Shown here: positions 52,286-60,074 of the stretch, piece by piece
Layout of the letters: each line of letters opens with the position of its first letter
Numbering within the stretch: the first letter of the stretch is position 1
DNA from: Hymenobacter terrestris
Lineage (GTDB): Bacteria > Bacteroidota > Bacteroidia > Cytophagales > Hymenobacteraceae
NCBI RefSeq assembly: GCF_013377905.1
Contig: NZ_JABKAV010000014.1
Span: forward strand, 21,670 to 85,669
Length of the DNA: 64,000 nucleotides
Reading direction: 5' to 3'
Translations under genes and position numbers: made by a program
The notes under the pieces: generated by a model
The model's database searches: none
Seen by the model: the letters and a program-made list of their open reading frames with translations, nothing else
Told to the model about the DNA's origin: nothing

Positions 52286-53776
52286 CTAGGGTACGTAAAC
52301 TGGCACCGAAAACGTAAAGCACGCTCCCTGCCCCTGGGTGCTGCTGACGGTCAGCTCGCCGCCGTGCAACTCCACAATCTTGCGGGCAATAGCCAGCCCC
52401 AGCCCCGACCCACCCCGTGACTTGCGGCGCACCTGGTCGGAATGGTAGAACCGATCGAAGAGGCGGGGTAGGTCGGGAGCGGCAATGCCTGGGCCAGTAT
52501 CGCGCACCTGCAACGCGAGGCGGCCAGCGGTGGGGGTTACCTGCACGCTCACTGCGCCGCCGGCGGGCGTGTAGCGTAGGGCGTTGTCAAGCAGGTTTTG
52601 CAACACCCGTTCGAGTAAGCCCACGTCGGCGTAGGCGAAGGGCAGGGCGGCGGGGGTGGGGTCAACCCGCAAGGTAACGGCCTGGGTTTGGGCACTGGGT
52701 TTGAGCTGCTGCACCACGTCGTGGACCAGCTCGGGGAGCGAAAAGGGCTCGGGCTGGGGCACCGTCTGGTGGGCTTCGAGCTTCGAGAGTTCAAAGAGCT
52801 CGGATATCAAACGCTTAAGGCTGTGGGTGTTTTTGAGGATGGTTTCCAGGTACTGCTGCTGCTCGGCGGGGGCTAGCAGGTGCTGGCGGAGCAAGATGGT
52901 TTCAGTGTAGCCCTCGATGCTGGCCAGCGGGGTGCGCAAGTCGTGGGAGATGTTGGCTACCAGCTCCCGGCGCAGGGCATCGGTAGTGCGCAGCTCGTCG
53001 AGGGCCTGCTCGGTGCGGACCGACATGGCGTTGAAGGCCGTGGCCAGCTCGCTGAGTTCGTCATTGGCCCCAATGCCGCGGGCACGGGCCGAGTAGTCGC
53101 CGGCTTGTAGGCGGCGCACCACCGCCACCAGCCGCTGCACGTCGCGGGTGAGAAGCGAAATCAGTAGTAGCCCCACCACCAGCACGCCCGCACCGGCCAC
53201 CAGTAGCGTGCGCAGCAGCACGCCCAGCAAATGGTTCTGGCGCAGCGCAGCTGGTTCGGAAGAAGCAGCAGCTGGCCCGTCGAGGGTGATGTAGAGGTAG
53301 CAGTGCAACGCCCCACCGGCATTGTGCAGCGGGGCCACCGAAAAGGGACGGGGCCGGGCGGGATGGCGGGGGTCGGTGCCGTAGAGGGGCAGGGGCTGGC
53401 GGCCGGCCAGCAGGTTTTGCACTGGAGCCATAGCCACGGTGCGGGTCTGGATTTCGTTGGGCTGGGCGGAGGCGGCCAGCAGGTGCCCGTCGAGCCCAAT
53501 GAGGTAGAGCTTGATGTTGGGGTTGATGACCATGGCCGCATGGAAGGTTTCGGCAATGGCGGCGGGCGGAATTTCGTTGGTGGCCGAGTCGATCCTGAGT
53601 ACGTTGGCTATCGAGGCAGCCAAATCCAGGTTGCGGCGCTGCATATTTTCGGCCAGGTAGTCATCGGCATTGCGCGAGATTAGCAGCAGATACACTCCGC
53701 TCACAGCCACCAGCAGGACTACGAACAGCAGCGAGAGGCGCAGCTGCAGGCTCCGGGGGCGGGGCCAGCTTAGCAT
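52286..53776 (-). CDS. Membrane sensor histidine kinase with HAMP domain
   Basis: This 496-residue kinase has two membrane helices (residues about 10-33 and 165-190) around a periplasmic sensor, a HAMP domain (RRLQAGDYSARARGIGANDELSELATAFNAM), the H-box NISHDLRTPLASIEGY, an N-box LLDNALRYTPAGG, DTGPGIAAPDLPRLFDRFY and the G2 box GGSGLGLAIARKIV. It autophosphorylates on histidine and passes the phosphate to the response regulator encoded just upstream, with which it overlaps by 7 bp. The ATG at 53776 fits the first membrane helix. The signal is not known. Confidence 0.95.
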   Translation of the reverse strand: MLSWPRPRSLQLRLSLLFVVLLVAVSGVYLLLISRNADDYLAENMQRRNLDLAASIANVLRIDSATNEIPPAAIAETFHAAMVINPNIKLYLIGLDGHLLAASAQPNEIQTRTVAMAPVQNLLAGRQPLPLYGTDPRHPARPRPFSVAPLHNAGGALHCYLYITLDGPAAASSEPAALRQNHLLGVLLRTLLVAGAGVLVVGLLLISLLTRDVQRLVAVVRRLQAGDYSARARGIGANDELSELATAFNAMSVRTEQALDELRTTDALRRELVANISHDLRTPLASIEGYTETILLRQHLLAPAEQQQYLETILKNTHSLKRLISELFELSKLEAHQTVPQPEPFSLPELVHDVVQQLKPSAQTQAVTLRVDPTPAALPFAYADVGLLERVLQNLLDNALRYTPAGGAVSVQVTPTAGRLALQVRDTGPGIAAPDLPRLFDRFYHSDQVRRKSRGGSGLGLAIARKIVELHGGELTVSSTQGQGACFTFSVPVYVP

Positions 53777-54492
53777 ACAGGCGCGTCGTCGGTTAGCTTG
53801 TAGCCCACGCCCCACACGGTCAGCACGTAGGTGGGTTGGGCGGGGTCGGGCTCAATTTTGAGTCGCAGGCGGTTGATGTGCGAGTTCACCGTGTGCTCGT
53901 AGCCTGAGTAGGAGTAGCCCCACACCTGATCCAGCAACTCGGTGCGCGAGTACGTGCGGCCGGGGTGGCGCATGAACTGGGCCAACAGGGCGAATTCCTT
54001 GGCCGTTAGCTCCACTGGCCGGCCAGCCACGCTCACGCGGTGCAACTCAGTATCGAGCTCCAGCGCCCCGCAACGGAAGCGAATGGGCACGGCGGCCCCG
54101 GCAAACCCGGGCTCCTTGTCGGGGGCCGAGCGGCGCAGGCGGGCTTTCACCCGGGCCAGCAGTTCGCGCACACTGAACGGCTTGGTTAGGTAGTCGTCGG
54201 CCCCCAAATCCAGGGCCAGCACCTTGTCGATTTCCTCGGCCTTGCTGGTGAGCATCAGAATGGGTGTGCTTACGCGCTGCTCCCGAATGCGGCGGCATAC
54301 CTCAATGCCACTCAAGCCGGGCAGCATAATATCGAGAATAATCACGTCAAAATCCCCCTCGGTGGCTTGCCGTAGCCCCTCCAACCCGTTAGTGGCCACC
54401 GTTGCACCACAGTCGATGTCGCGCAGATTCACGGCCACCAGCGCGGCAATGTCGGCGTCATCCTCCACAATCAGGGCGTGTTTGGTGGGCAT
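53770..54492 (-). CDS. OmpR/PhoB-family response regulator
   Basis: This 240-residue protein has a receiver domain with the acidic pair EDD near residue 10, the phosphorylation Asp in DVIILDIMLPGLSG (about residue 53), and the Lys in LTKPFSVRELLAR, then a winged-helix DNA-binding domain (PVELTAKEFALLAQFMRHPGRTYSRTELLDQVWGYSYSGYEHTVNSHINRLRLKIE in parts). It is the partner of the downstream histidine kinase. A family B hairpin lies between its promoter region and the outer-membrane gene upstream. Confidence 0.96.
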   Translation of the reverse strand: MPTKHALIVEDDADIAALVAVNLRDIDCGATVATNGLEGLRQATEGDFDVIILDIMLPGLSGIEVCRRIREQRVSTPILMLTSKAEEIDKVLALDLGADDYLTKPFSVRELLARVKARLRRSAPDKEPGFAGAAVPIRFRCGALELDTELHRVSVAGRPVELTAKEFALLAQFMRHPGRTYSRTELLDQVWGYSYSGYEHTVNSHINRLRLKIEPDPAQPTYVLTVWGVGYKLTDDAPVC

Positions 54493-54513
54493 TTTAAATC
54501 GAATTGTTGGTCA

Positions 54514-54620
54514 AAGAAACGTCATTCAGAGCGAAGCGAAGAATCTCGCGTGCGTACACTGGGTTACTGCTACAACCTCAGCACGCGAGATTCTTCGCTT
54601 CGCTCGAAATGACGTTTCTT
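54514..54620. repeat. Dispersed hairpin, family B (copy 2)
   Basis: Arms of 40 bp with two mismatches share GTCATTCAGAGCGAAGCGAA and GAATCTCGCGTGC with the copy at 46448, but the loop differs. It sits directly upstream of the response regulator gene. Confidence 0.95.
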
Positions 54621-54641
54621 GAGCTAGCAGCTGTTCAAAGC

Positions 54642-55496
54642 CTACTTCCATTCCCAGGCCACGCCCACCGTGAACTGGCTGCCGGCATACACATTGCGCA
54701 GCTTGCCGAAGCCGGTGGCCCAGTCGGCCGTAAGCCAGAGGTGGTCGGTGGCGGCGTAATTGGCCCCCAACGCGGCCGTGGAGTAGGCCACGCCCTCACC
54801 AATACCGATGCTGGCCAGCCGACCAGGACGTGGCGTGCGTACGTTGGCCAGCGTCCGGACCGTGCCCGTCAGCCAGACTTTGCGCAGCAGTAAATAACCT
54901 ACTTGGGCACTGTAGCTATACTGATTGGTGAAGCCTTTGGTGCGGGCGTTAAAGCCCACGTCTACGGTGCCGTAAAGCTGCTCGAAGAAGCTGTGCGACA
55001 GGGCGGCGTGGGTCCAGACGTTGAACTCGCCGTCGCCGGTGGGTAGGGCAATGGCTATTTGCGAGTTGCTGGTGTTGGTGCCGCGGGCATCAGGGTTGCC
55101 GGTGGGCAGTTCGGCAGTTACGCTGATGGCCAGCGGCCAGGCTCCACGCAATACCCCGTAGCGCAGCCCCAGCTGCGCATCGCCGATGCCTTGCGTGGCC
55201 GTGGAGGCGCTGAACCTGGCCCGCCGGTAAGCCGGAAAATTCAGCACGGCTTCCAGGTGGTGGCCCAGTCCCACCTCAGCATAGAGGCTGGCCACCTGCT
55301 GGGTGAAACGATTGGTGGTAATCTCCTGGCCCGCGAGCGTGTAGTATTTGTTTGTATTGACGCTGGTGAGGCCGATTTTGGCGTAGGCCCCACCGGCGGG
55401 CCGAATCCAGCCACCACCAGCGTGAGCGGTGCCGCCCGTACCCAGCAACCCGCCCGCCAGCAGCAGCCCCACGCCGGTCCTGACAGCCGCCCGCAC
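54642..55496 (-). CDS. Outer-membrane beta-barrel protein (putative transporter)
   Basis: This 284-residue protein has a signal peptide (GVGLLLAGGLLGTGGTAHA) and alternating strands ending FTVGVAWEWK, as in outer-membrane barrels. It resembles the MetA-type phenol-degradation/transporter-like barrels in tone (YAEVGLGHHLEAVLNFPAYRR; LPTGNPDARGTNTSNSQIAIALPTGDG), which is a weak assignment. The start is a GTG at 55496 that overlaps the stop of the upstream DM13 gene by one base (TAGTG), implying translational coupling. Confidence 0.78.
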   Translation of the reverse strand: MRAAVRTGVGLLLAGGLLGTGGTAHAGGGWIRPAGGAYAKIGLTSVNTNKYYTLAGQEITTNRFTQQVASLYAEVGLGHHLEAVLNFPAYRRARFSASTATQGIGDAQLGLRYGVLRGAWPLAISVTAELPTGNPDARGTNTSNSQIAIALPTGDGEFNVWTHAALSHSFFEQLYGTVDVGFNARTKGFTNQYSYSAQVGYLLLRKVWLTGTVRTLANVRTPRPGRLASIGIGEGVAYSTAALGANYAATDHLWLTADWATGFGKLRNVYAGSQFTVGVAWEWK

Positions 55497-55978
55497 TATT
55501 TCAGCGGGGCCGCCCCGAAGTTAATGGCGGCAGTTTCGCAGTAGAACACCACGGTGGAAAACGACTCCAGCCCGCCCCGGTCGATGAGGAAAACCTGCCG
55601 GCCGTTCTTATTCACCAAGGCCACCACCTTCACATTGGTAGCATCGGCCCGGCGCTGGGCTCCGATGTTGGTGGCGTCTTTGGCTAAGTAAATGGTAACG
55701 GTGCCCGTGTGAAAGTCCGATACAAAATTATCGGCCAGCTGCACGAATTCGCGGTTGTCGGCGTCGCGTACGATGGTGAGCATGCCGGTGGTAGGCGTGC
55801 CGCTTTGGGGCGCAATGGTGCCGGTTTTAAGTGTGGTAAGGTTGCCGTTGGGCGTAACCGTGCCGGTGGTGGGCGTCTGCGGAGCTGGGTCGTCGTCGTT
55901 GCTGCTGGAGCAAGACGACAACAGGCCCGGCGTACTTAGCAGGGCCACCAGCAGAAGGGGAAACAGTAGCTTTTTCAT
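55496..55978 (-). CDS. DM13-domain lipoprotein
   Basis: This 160-residue protein has a lipoprotein signal (LLSSCSSS, Cys near residue 21), a Pro/Thr-rich linker, and a DM13-like domain (REFVQLADNFVSDFHTGTVTIYLA ... FLIDRGGLESFSTVVFYCETAAINFGAAPL) with the family's conserved Cys near the end. DM13 domains are associated with redox proteins and cell-surface receptors; the role here is unknown. The ATG at 55978 was chosen because it opens the signal peptide. It is the first gene of a pair with the outer-membrane barrel. Confidence 0.8.
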   Translation of the reverse strand: MKKLLFPLLLVALLSTPGLLSSCSSSNDDDPAPQTPTTGTVTPNGNLTTLKTGTIAPQSGTPTTGMLTIVRDADNREFVQLADNFVSDFHTGTVTIYLAKDATNIGAQRRADATNVKVVALVNKNGRQVFLIDRGGLESFSTVVFYCETAAINFGAAPLK

Positions 55979-56165
55979 GCGTTGGAGGAAATGGATGAAC
56001 AATGTGTTAAAGTTCGTCCCTACATCTCACGAAAGTATCACGGATAAGCTATATGTCTGTGCTCTTTGCTTTTGGAAAATCCCTGGGCCAAGCCGCTAAC
56101 GCCCTTCCTTAGAGAGGAGGGGCGCTAACCCTATTTGCTGGTTTGCAAATTGATTTAGCTACTTA

Positions 56166-56540
56166 CTACTCGAAGAAGTCGGTGGGGTCAGCTTGGGCCA
56201 GATACTTGCTCAGAGCCCCCAAATCGGCAAACACGGGCTGCACCAGCGCCAGCAGCCGCGCCGTGGCGGTCGGCCCGTCGGTATAGGCCCGAAAAATCTC
56301 GCCCGCTCCGGCCAATTCCACATGGTCGAGTAGCTCGGGGTCGTGTTCCTCCAGCATGGTTTCGATGTGCTCGGCCCAGCTGGCCCCGCCGCCGCCAAAC
56401 CCATACCGCTCGAACACCACGTAGTAATCGTCCATGTCCGAGAGGTCGACCAGCAGGCGCTGCTGCCGCTCGGGCGTCATCAGTTCCGGCGAAACTTGGG
56501 TGAGGATAAACGGGTGGGTGTCGGAAGGCGTCGTGGGCAT
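56166..56540 (-). CDS. Imm51-like small protein
   Basis: This 124-residue acidic protein matches the layout of the Imm51 immunity family: GGGGASWAEHIETMLEEHDPELLDHVELAGAGEIFRAYTD is the core (GxGxxW, PELxDxVxFxxxxxxFxAYxx), followed by LVQPVFADLGALSKYLAQAD. Imm51 members occur in polymorphic-toxin loci and elsewhere as solitary genes. No toxin gene is adjacent, so a role as an immunity protein is not supported by context. The assignment rests on motif order. Confidence 0.6.
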   Translation of the reverse strand: MPTTPSDTHPFILTQVSPELMTPERQQRLLVDLSDMDDYYVVFERYGFGGGGASWAEHIETMLEEHDPELLDHVELAGAGEIFRAYTDGPTATARLLALVQPVFADLGALSKYLAQADPTDFFE

Positions 56541-56653
56541 AGGTCCGCAAGGTACGGCGGGATGGTTGGCTATCTGTTAGGCCGCGGCGCAGGTTTTAAG
56601 GGCCAGAAACCATAGGGCCTTTTTGCCGCAGTTGAAGCCGGCGTAAAGAAAAA

Positions 56654-56706
56654 TAGTTATGTCGTAAATATACGTCATGTTAAGTCGTATATTTACGACA
56701 TAGTTA
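56654..56706. promoter_or_regulatory. ArsR operator (inverted repeat)
   Basis: Exact 16-bp arms (ATGTCGTAAATATACG at 56659-56674 and its complement at 56686-56701) with an 11-bp spacer, extendable to 21 bp arms with two mismatches. It ends 13 bp before the arsR ATG, as expected for a self-regulated ArsR repressor. Confidence 0.85.
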
Positions 56707-56719
56707 CTCGATTTCCTTT

Positions 56720-57070
56720 ATGACTTACGCCAAAACCGCCGCCTTTACCGCCGACCAGCAGCAGCTGGCCCGTGTGGCCAAAGCCCTGGCCCATCCGGCG
56801 CGGGTGGCCATTATTCAGCTGCTAGCCAGAGAGCACACCTGCATCTCGGGCGACATTTCGGCCGAGCTGCCCCTCTCACGCACCACCGTTTTCCAACACC
56901 TACAGGAGCTCAAAGCCCTGGACCTGATTCGCGGCGAAATCGACGGGCTCACGGTCTGCTACTGCCTCAATACTGAGCTACTCCTTCAGGTGCAGCAGCA
57001 ATTCACCGCCTTCTTCTCGGCCGCCACCACCGGCGCAGCCTGCGGCCCTGACGATGGTTGCGCATGTTAA
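56720..57070 (+). CDS. arsR: ArsR-family arsenic-responsive repressor
   Basis: This 116-residue winged-helix protein has the ArsR fold: ALAHPARVAIIQLLAREHTCISGDISAELPLSRTTVFQHLQELKALDLIRGEIDGLTVCYCLN. It lacks the classic ELCVCDL cysteine pair; instead it ends in a cysteine tail (ACGPDDGCAC) that could bind As(III), as in other ArsR subtypes with C-terminal cysteines. It should repress the operon and release it on arsenite binding. The start ATG at 56720 is just after the operator. Confidence 0.92.
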   Translation: MTYAKTAAFTADQQQLARVAKALAHPARVAIIQLLAREHTCISGDISAELPLSRTTVFQHLQELKALDLIRGEIDGLTVCYCLNTELLLQVQQQFTAFFSAATTGAACGPDDGCAC

Positions 57071-57166
57071 GCATTGAGCTGGTAGCCGTTAGTCTTCTTG
57101 TTTAATAACAGGTAGTTGTCTTAAATAACGCTGTAACAGATACTCGACTTTTCAACCCCCTTAACC

Positions 57167-57625
57167 ATGAATATTTCTGAAATGAAACAGGCCCTAACAG
57201 GGCTCAATACCGTAAATTTCCGCCTGCCTACCGGCGAATACCTGCCCCCGCACTTCCACGTCACGGAAGTAGGCCTTGTCAGCAAGCACTTCATTGATTG
57301 CGGCGGGGTGGAGCGCCGCGAAACGGTGGCCAACTTTCAGCTCTGGGAAGCCGGCGACTACGACCACCGGCTGGCTCCTCAAAAATTCCTGCACATCCTC
57401 AACCTGTCGGACAAGATTCTGGGCAGCGAGGATTTAGCCATCGAGGTAGAATACCAGCAGGCTACAATTGGTAAGTTTGGCTTGACCTTCGACGGCACCG
57501 ATTTCGTGCTGACCCCGAAGCAGACAGCTTGCCTGGCGCAGGACGCCTGCGGCATTCCCGATGCCCAGCAATTTGCCCTGCCACAGCTGCAGATGGCCTG
57601 CACGCCTGGCGGCGGGTGCTGCTAG
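57167..57625 (+). CDS. DUF6428 family protein of the arsenic operon
   Basis: This 152-residue protein belongs to the DUF6428 family, commonly found in arsenic loci of Bacteroidota. It carries PTGEYLPPHFHVTEVGLVSKHFIDCGGVERRE, in which His residues could bind metal, and a C-terminal cysteine-rich region (QTACLAQDACGI, then MACTPGGGCC). The tail resembles that of the ArsR encoded just upstream. No biochemical function is established to my knowledge. The ATG at 57167 fits the N-terminal MNISEMKQAL. It lies 96 bp after arsR. Confidence 0.85.
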   Translation: MNISEMKQALTGLNTVNFRLPTGEYLPPHFHVTEVGLVSKHFIDCGGVERRETVANFQLWEAGDYDHRLAPQKFLHILNLSDKILGSEDLAIEVEYQQATIGKFGLTFDGTDFVLTPKQTACLAQDACGIPDAQQFALPQLQMACTPGGGCC

Positions 57626-57699
57626 GGCTCAAGCAAACGGCGCTGCCCTTCCCGGGTGGCGTCGTGTTGCTACCCGCCCTGACTTCTCTTCACGTGCTT

Positions 57700-57885
57700 A
57701 TGACCATTGCCTTTTTCTTCGACGTGCACGGCAACCTGCTGGCGCTGGAAGCCGTGCTGGCCGGCGCCAACGGTGTGCGCTCGGAGCTGGTACGGGTAGC
57801 ATATGACGTGGAGCGAGCAGCGCAAGCGGTGGCGGTGTCGCCGCTGCCCAACGAGTACGCGTTCATGCTCTGCAAAGCCTACTAA
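57700..57885 (+). pseudogene. Remnant of a metallophosphoesterase (internal deletion)
   Basis: A 61-residue frame joins the N-terminal signature of a calcineurin-like/YfcE-type phosphoesterase (MTIAFFFDVHGNLLALEAVLA, where the family has DxHGNxxALEAVL) directly to its C-terminal signature (VRVAYDVERAAQAVAVSPLPNEYAFMLCKAY). The central catalytic part, roughly 170-190 residues with the GDxxG and NHD metal motifs, is missing, while the frame is kept. It is therefore probably a non-functional fragment, or a new small protein. It lies between the DUF6428 gene and the acetyltransferase, 12 bp before the latter. Confidence 0.75.
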
Positions 57886-57896
57886 CCGATTGCCTC

Positions 57897-58454
57897 ATGG
57901 TACTACAATCTTTAATCGCCACGCACTGGCCCGAGGTGCGAGCCATTTACGAGCAAGGCATTGCCACGGGCCATGCCACCTTTCAAACCGAAGCGCCAAC
58001 GTGGGAGGAATGGGACCGGAGCCACTTGCCCCACAGCCGCCTGGTGGCCGTGGACGCGGGCTACGGGAACAAGGGACAGGTGCTGGGCTGGTCGGCCCTG
58101 TCACCGGTGTCGAGTCGGTGCGTGTATGGGGGCGTAGCAGAGGTGAACGTATACGTGGCCGGCGCGGCCCGCGGCCGCGGCCTGGGCCGGCAGCTGCTGG
58201 CCGCCCTCGTGGCCGATTCCGAAGCCCACGGCATCTGGACGCTGCAAGCCGGCATCTTCCCCGAAAACACCACCAGTGTGAGCATCCACGCCGGCGAAGG
58301 CTTCCGCGAGGTGGGCCGGCGCGAACGGATTGGCCAGCTCCACGGCGTGTGGCGCGACACCCTGCTGCTGGAGCGGCGCAGCCCCGTGGTGGGCGTGCCA
58401 GTGGCGCCTCCTGCTTCCAAACCCGAACCCGCTGCAACCCATGTCAACGCTTAA
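57897..58454 (+). CDS. arsN: GNAT acetyltransferase of the ArsN/PAT type
   Basis: This 185-residue GNAT protein resembles phosphinothricin-type acetyltransferases ([35 protein letters not shown], then [71 protein letters not shown]). The RGRGLGRQ loop binds acetyl-CoA. In arsenic operons this type (ArsN) acetylates the organoarsenical antibiotic arsinothricin; here it is inferred from context. The C-terminal 25 residues are a Pro/Ala-rich extension. Its end overlaps the next gene by 14 bp. Confidence 0.85.
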   Translation: MVLQSLIATHWPEVRAIYEQGIATGHATFQTEAPTWEEWDRSHLPHSRLVAVDAGYGNKGQVLGWSALSPVSSRCVYGGVAEVNVYVAGAARGRGLGRQLLAALVADSEAHGIWTLQAGIFPENTTSVSIHAGEGFREVGRRERIGQLHGVWRDTLLLERRSPVVGVPVAPPASKPEPAATHVNA

Positions 58455-59544
58455 TACTACGGCCCCGCCCGCGGTACCGGCACCCGCGGTTCTCGCCGAA
58501 AAAAAGCTTTCGGGCCTCGACCGGGGCCTCACGCTCTGGATATTTCTTGCCATGCTGCTGGGAGTGGGCCTGGGCTACTTTGTGCCCGGTTTCAACGATG
58601 CGGTAAACTACTTTTCGGTGGGCACCGTGAACGTGCCGTTGGCCATTGGGCTGGTGCTGATGATGTACCCGCCGCTGGCTAAAGTGAAGTACGAGCAGTT
58701 GCCCACGGTTTTTCGCAATACGCGCATTATCGGGCTCTCGCTGGTGCTGAACTGGGTGGTGGGGCCGGTGCTCATGTTCGGGCTGGCCATCTGGTTGCTG
58801 CCCGACAAGCCCGAGTACATGATGGGCCTGATTCTCATCGGTATTGCCCGCTGCATTGCCATGGTGCTGGTCTGGAACGATTTGGCCGACGGCAGTCGCG
58901 AGTATGCCGCCGGGCTGGTGGCGCTCAACTCCATCTTCCAGGTGCTGTTTTATGCGGTGCTGGCCTGGTTGTTTATCACGGTGCTGCCGCCGTATTTCGG
59001 GCTGCAGGGCTACGCCGTGAACATCGGCATCTGGGACATTGCCCAGAGTGTGCTGGTGTACCTGGGTATTCCGTTTGCGACCGGATTCCTCTCGCGTCTG
59101 GTGCTGCGCCGGCTCAAGGGCGATGCCTGGTACGAGCAGGTCTACATCCCGGCCATCAGTCCGATTACGCTGGTGGCGCTGCTGCTCACCATTGTGGTCA
59201 TGTTCAGCCTAAAGGGTGAAACCATTGTGCAGGTGCCGCTGGACGTGCTGCGCATTGCGTTGCCGCTGGCGCTGTATTTCGGCATCATGTTCGTGCTCAG
59301 CTTCGCAGCCGGTAAATGGCTGGGGGCCGATTATGCCGAGAATGCCAGCATTGCCTTCACGGCCACCGGCAACAACTTCGAATTGGCCATTGCCGTGGCC
59401 ATTGGGGTGTTCGGTCTGAACTCGGGCCAGGCTTTTGCCGGCGTCATCGGCCCGCTGATTGAGGTGCCGGCCCTGATTGCGCTGGTCAACGTGGCCTTCT
59501 GGTTTCGCCGCCGCTGGTACGGCGGCAAAACGGTGACAGCATAA
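58441..59544 (+). CDS. acr3: Arsenite efflux permease ACR3
   Basis: This 367-residue membrane protein has ten helices and the ACR3 signature [43 protein letters not shown], in which the conserved Cys is needed for arsenite transport. [35 protein letters not shown] in the last third is also typical. It expels As(III) from the cytoplasm, driven by proton motive force. The ATG at 58441 overlaps the arsN coding region by 14 bp, so translation is coupled. Confidence 0.96.
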   Translation: MSTLNTTAPPAVPAPAVLAEKKLSGLDRGLTLWIFLAMLLGVGLGYFVPGFNDAVNYFSVGTVNVPLAIGLVLMMYPPLAKVKYEQLPTVFRNTRIIGLSLVLNWVVGPVLMFGLAIWLLPDKPEYMMGLILIGIARCIAMVLVWNDLADGSREYAAGLVALNSIFQVLFYAVLAWLFITVLPPYFGLQGYAVNIGIWDIAQSVLVYLGIPFATGFLSRLVLRRLKGDAWYEQVYIPAISPITLVALLLTIVVMFSLKGETIVQVPLDVLRIALPLALYFGIMFVLSFAAGKWLGADYAENASIAFTATGNNFELAIAVAIGVFGLNSGQAFAGVIGPLIEVPALIALVNVAFWFRRRWYGGKTVTA

Positions 59545-59575
59545 GCTATTACCCTTTAAATCTTACGCAGAATGC

Positions 59576-59606
59576 CTGTGGCGCGAAGCTCCAGGTTTGC
59601 GCTACA
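59576..59606. repeat. Degenerate family C hairpin in the arsenic operon
   Basis: GTGGCGCGAAGCTCCAG and GTTTGCGCTACA form a short imperfect inverted repeat, similar to the family C element at 63779-63882. It lies in the 93-bp gap between acr3 and arsC. Confidence 0.55.
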
Positions 59607-59637
59607 AATTCTCATTTCCCGCTTCTTACCACTGCTT

Positions 59638-60069
59638 ATGGAAAGCAAGAAAAACGTGCTGGTGCTTTGTACCGGCAACTCCTGCCGGAGCCAGCTGCTG
59701 CACGGCTACCTCGAACAAGTGTTGGGCGAGCGGGCCGCCGTGTATAGCGCCGGCGTGGAAGTGCACGGCCTCAACCCCCGCGCCGTACGCGTGATGGCCG
59801 AGGATGGCCTGGACATCAGCCACCACACCAGCAACCACGTGGACGAGTATGCGGCCGTCCCCTTCGATTACGTGCTGACTGTGTGCGACCATGCCCAGGA
59901 AGTATGCCCGGTGTTCCCCTCCACCGCCCAGAAACGCCACCACAACTTCCCCGACCCCGCCAAAGCCACGGGCACCGAAGAAGAAATCAGCCAGCAGTTT
60001 CGCCAGGTGCGCGACCAGGTAAAAGCCTATGCCCACAATCTCGCGCGGACCGAATTCCCAACTGCCTAA
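59638..60069 (+). CDS. arsC: Thioredoxin-coupled arsenate reductase (low-molecular-weight phosphatase fold)
   Basis: This 143-residue enzyme has the catalytic CX5R loop [11 protein letters not shown] at residue 11 onward, and the pair of distal cysteines in [14 protein letters not shown] (C-x6-C) used in the thioredoxin-coupled disulfide relay. It reduces As(V) to As(III), which ACR3 then exports. The ATG at 59638 was chosen because the family N-terminus [12 protein letters not shown] follows. It is 93 bp after acr3 and 5 bp before arsO. Confidence 0.96.
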   Translation: MESKKNVLVLCTGNSCRSQLLHGYLEQVLGERAAVYSAGVEVHGLNPRAVRVMAEDGLDISHHTSNHVDEYAAVPFDYVLTVCDHAQEVCPVFPSTAQKRHHNFPDPAKATGTEEEISQQFRQVRDQVKAYAHNLARTEFPTA

Positions 60070-60074
60070 CGCCT

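Noticed and set aside
56166..56540. Toxin-antitoxin interpretation of the Imm51-like gene
   Set aside because: No partner toxin gene lies on either side: the neighbours are a DM13 lipoprotein gene and the arsenic operon.
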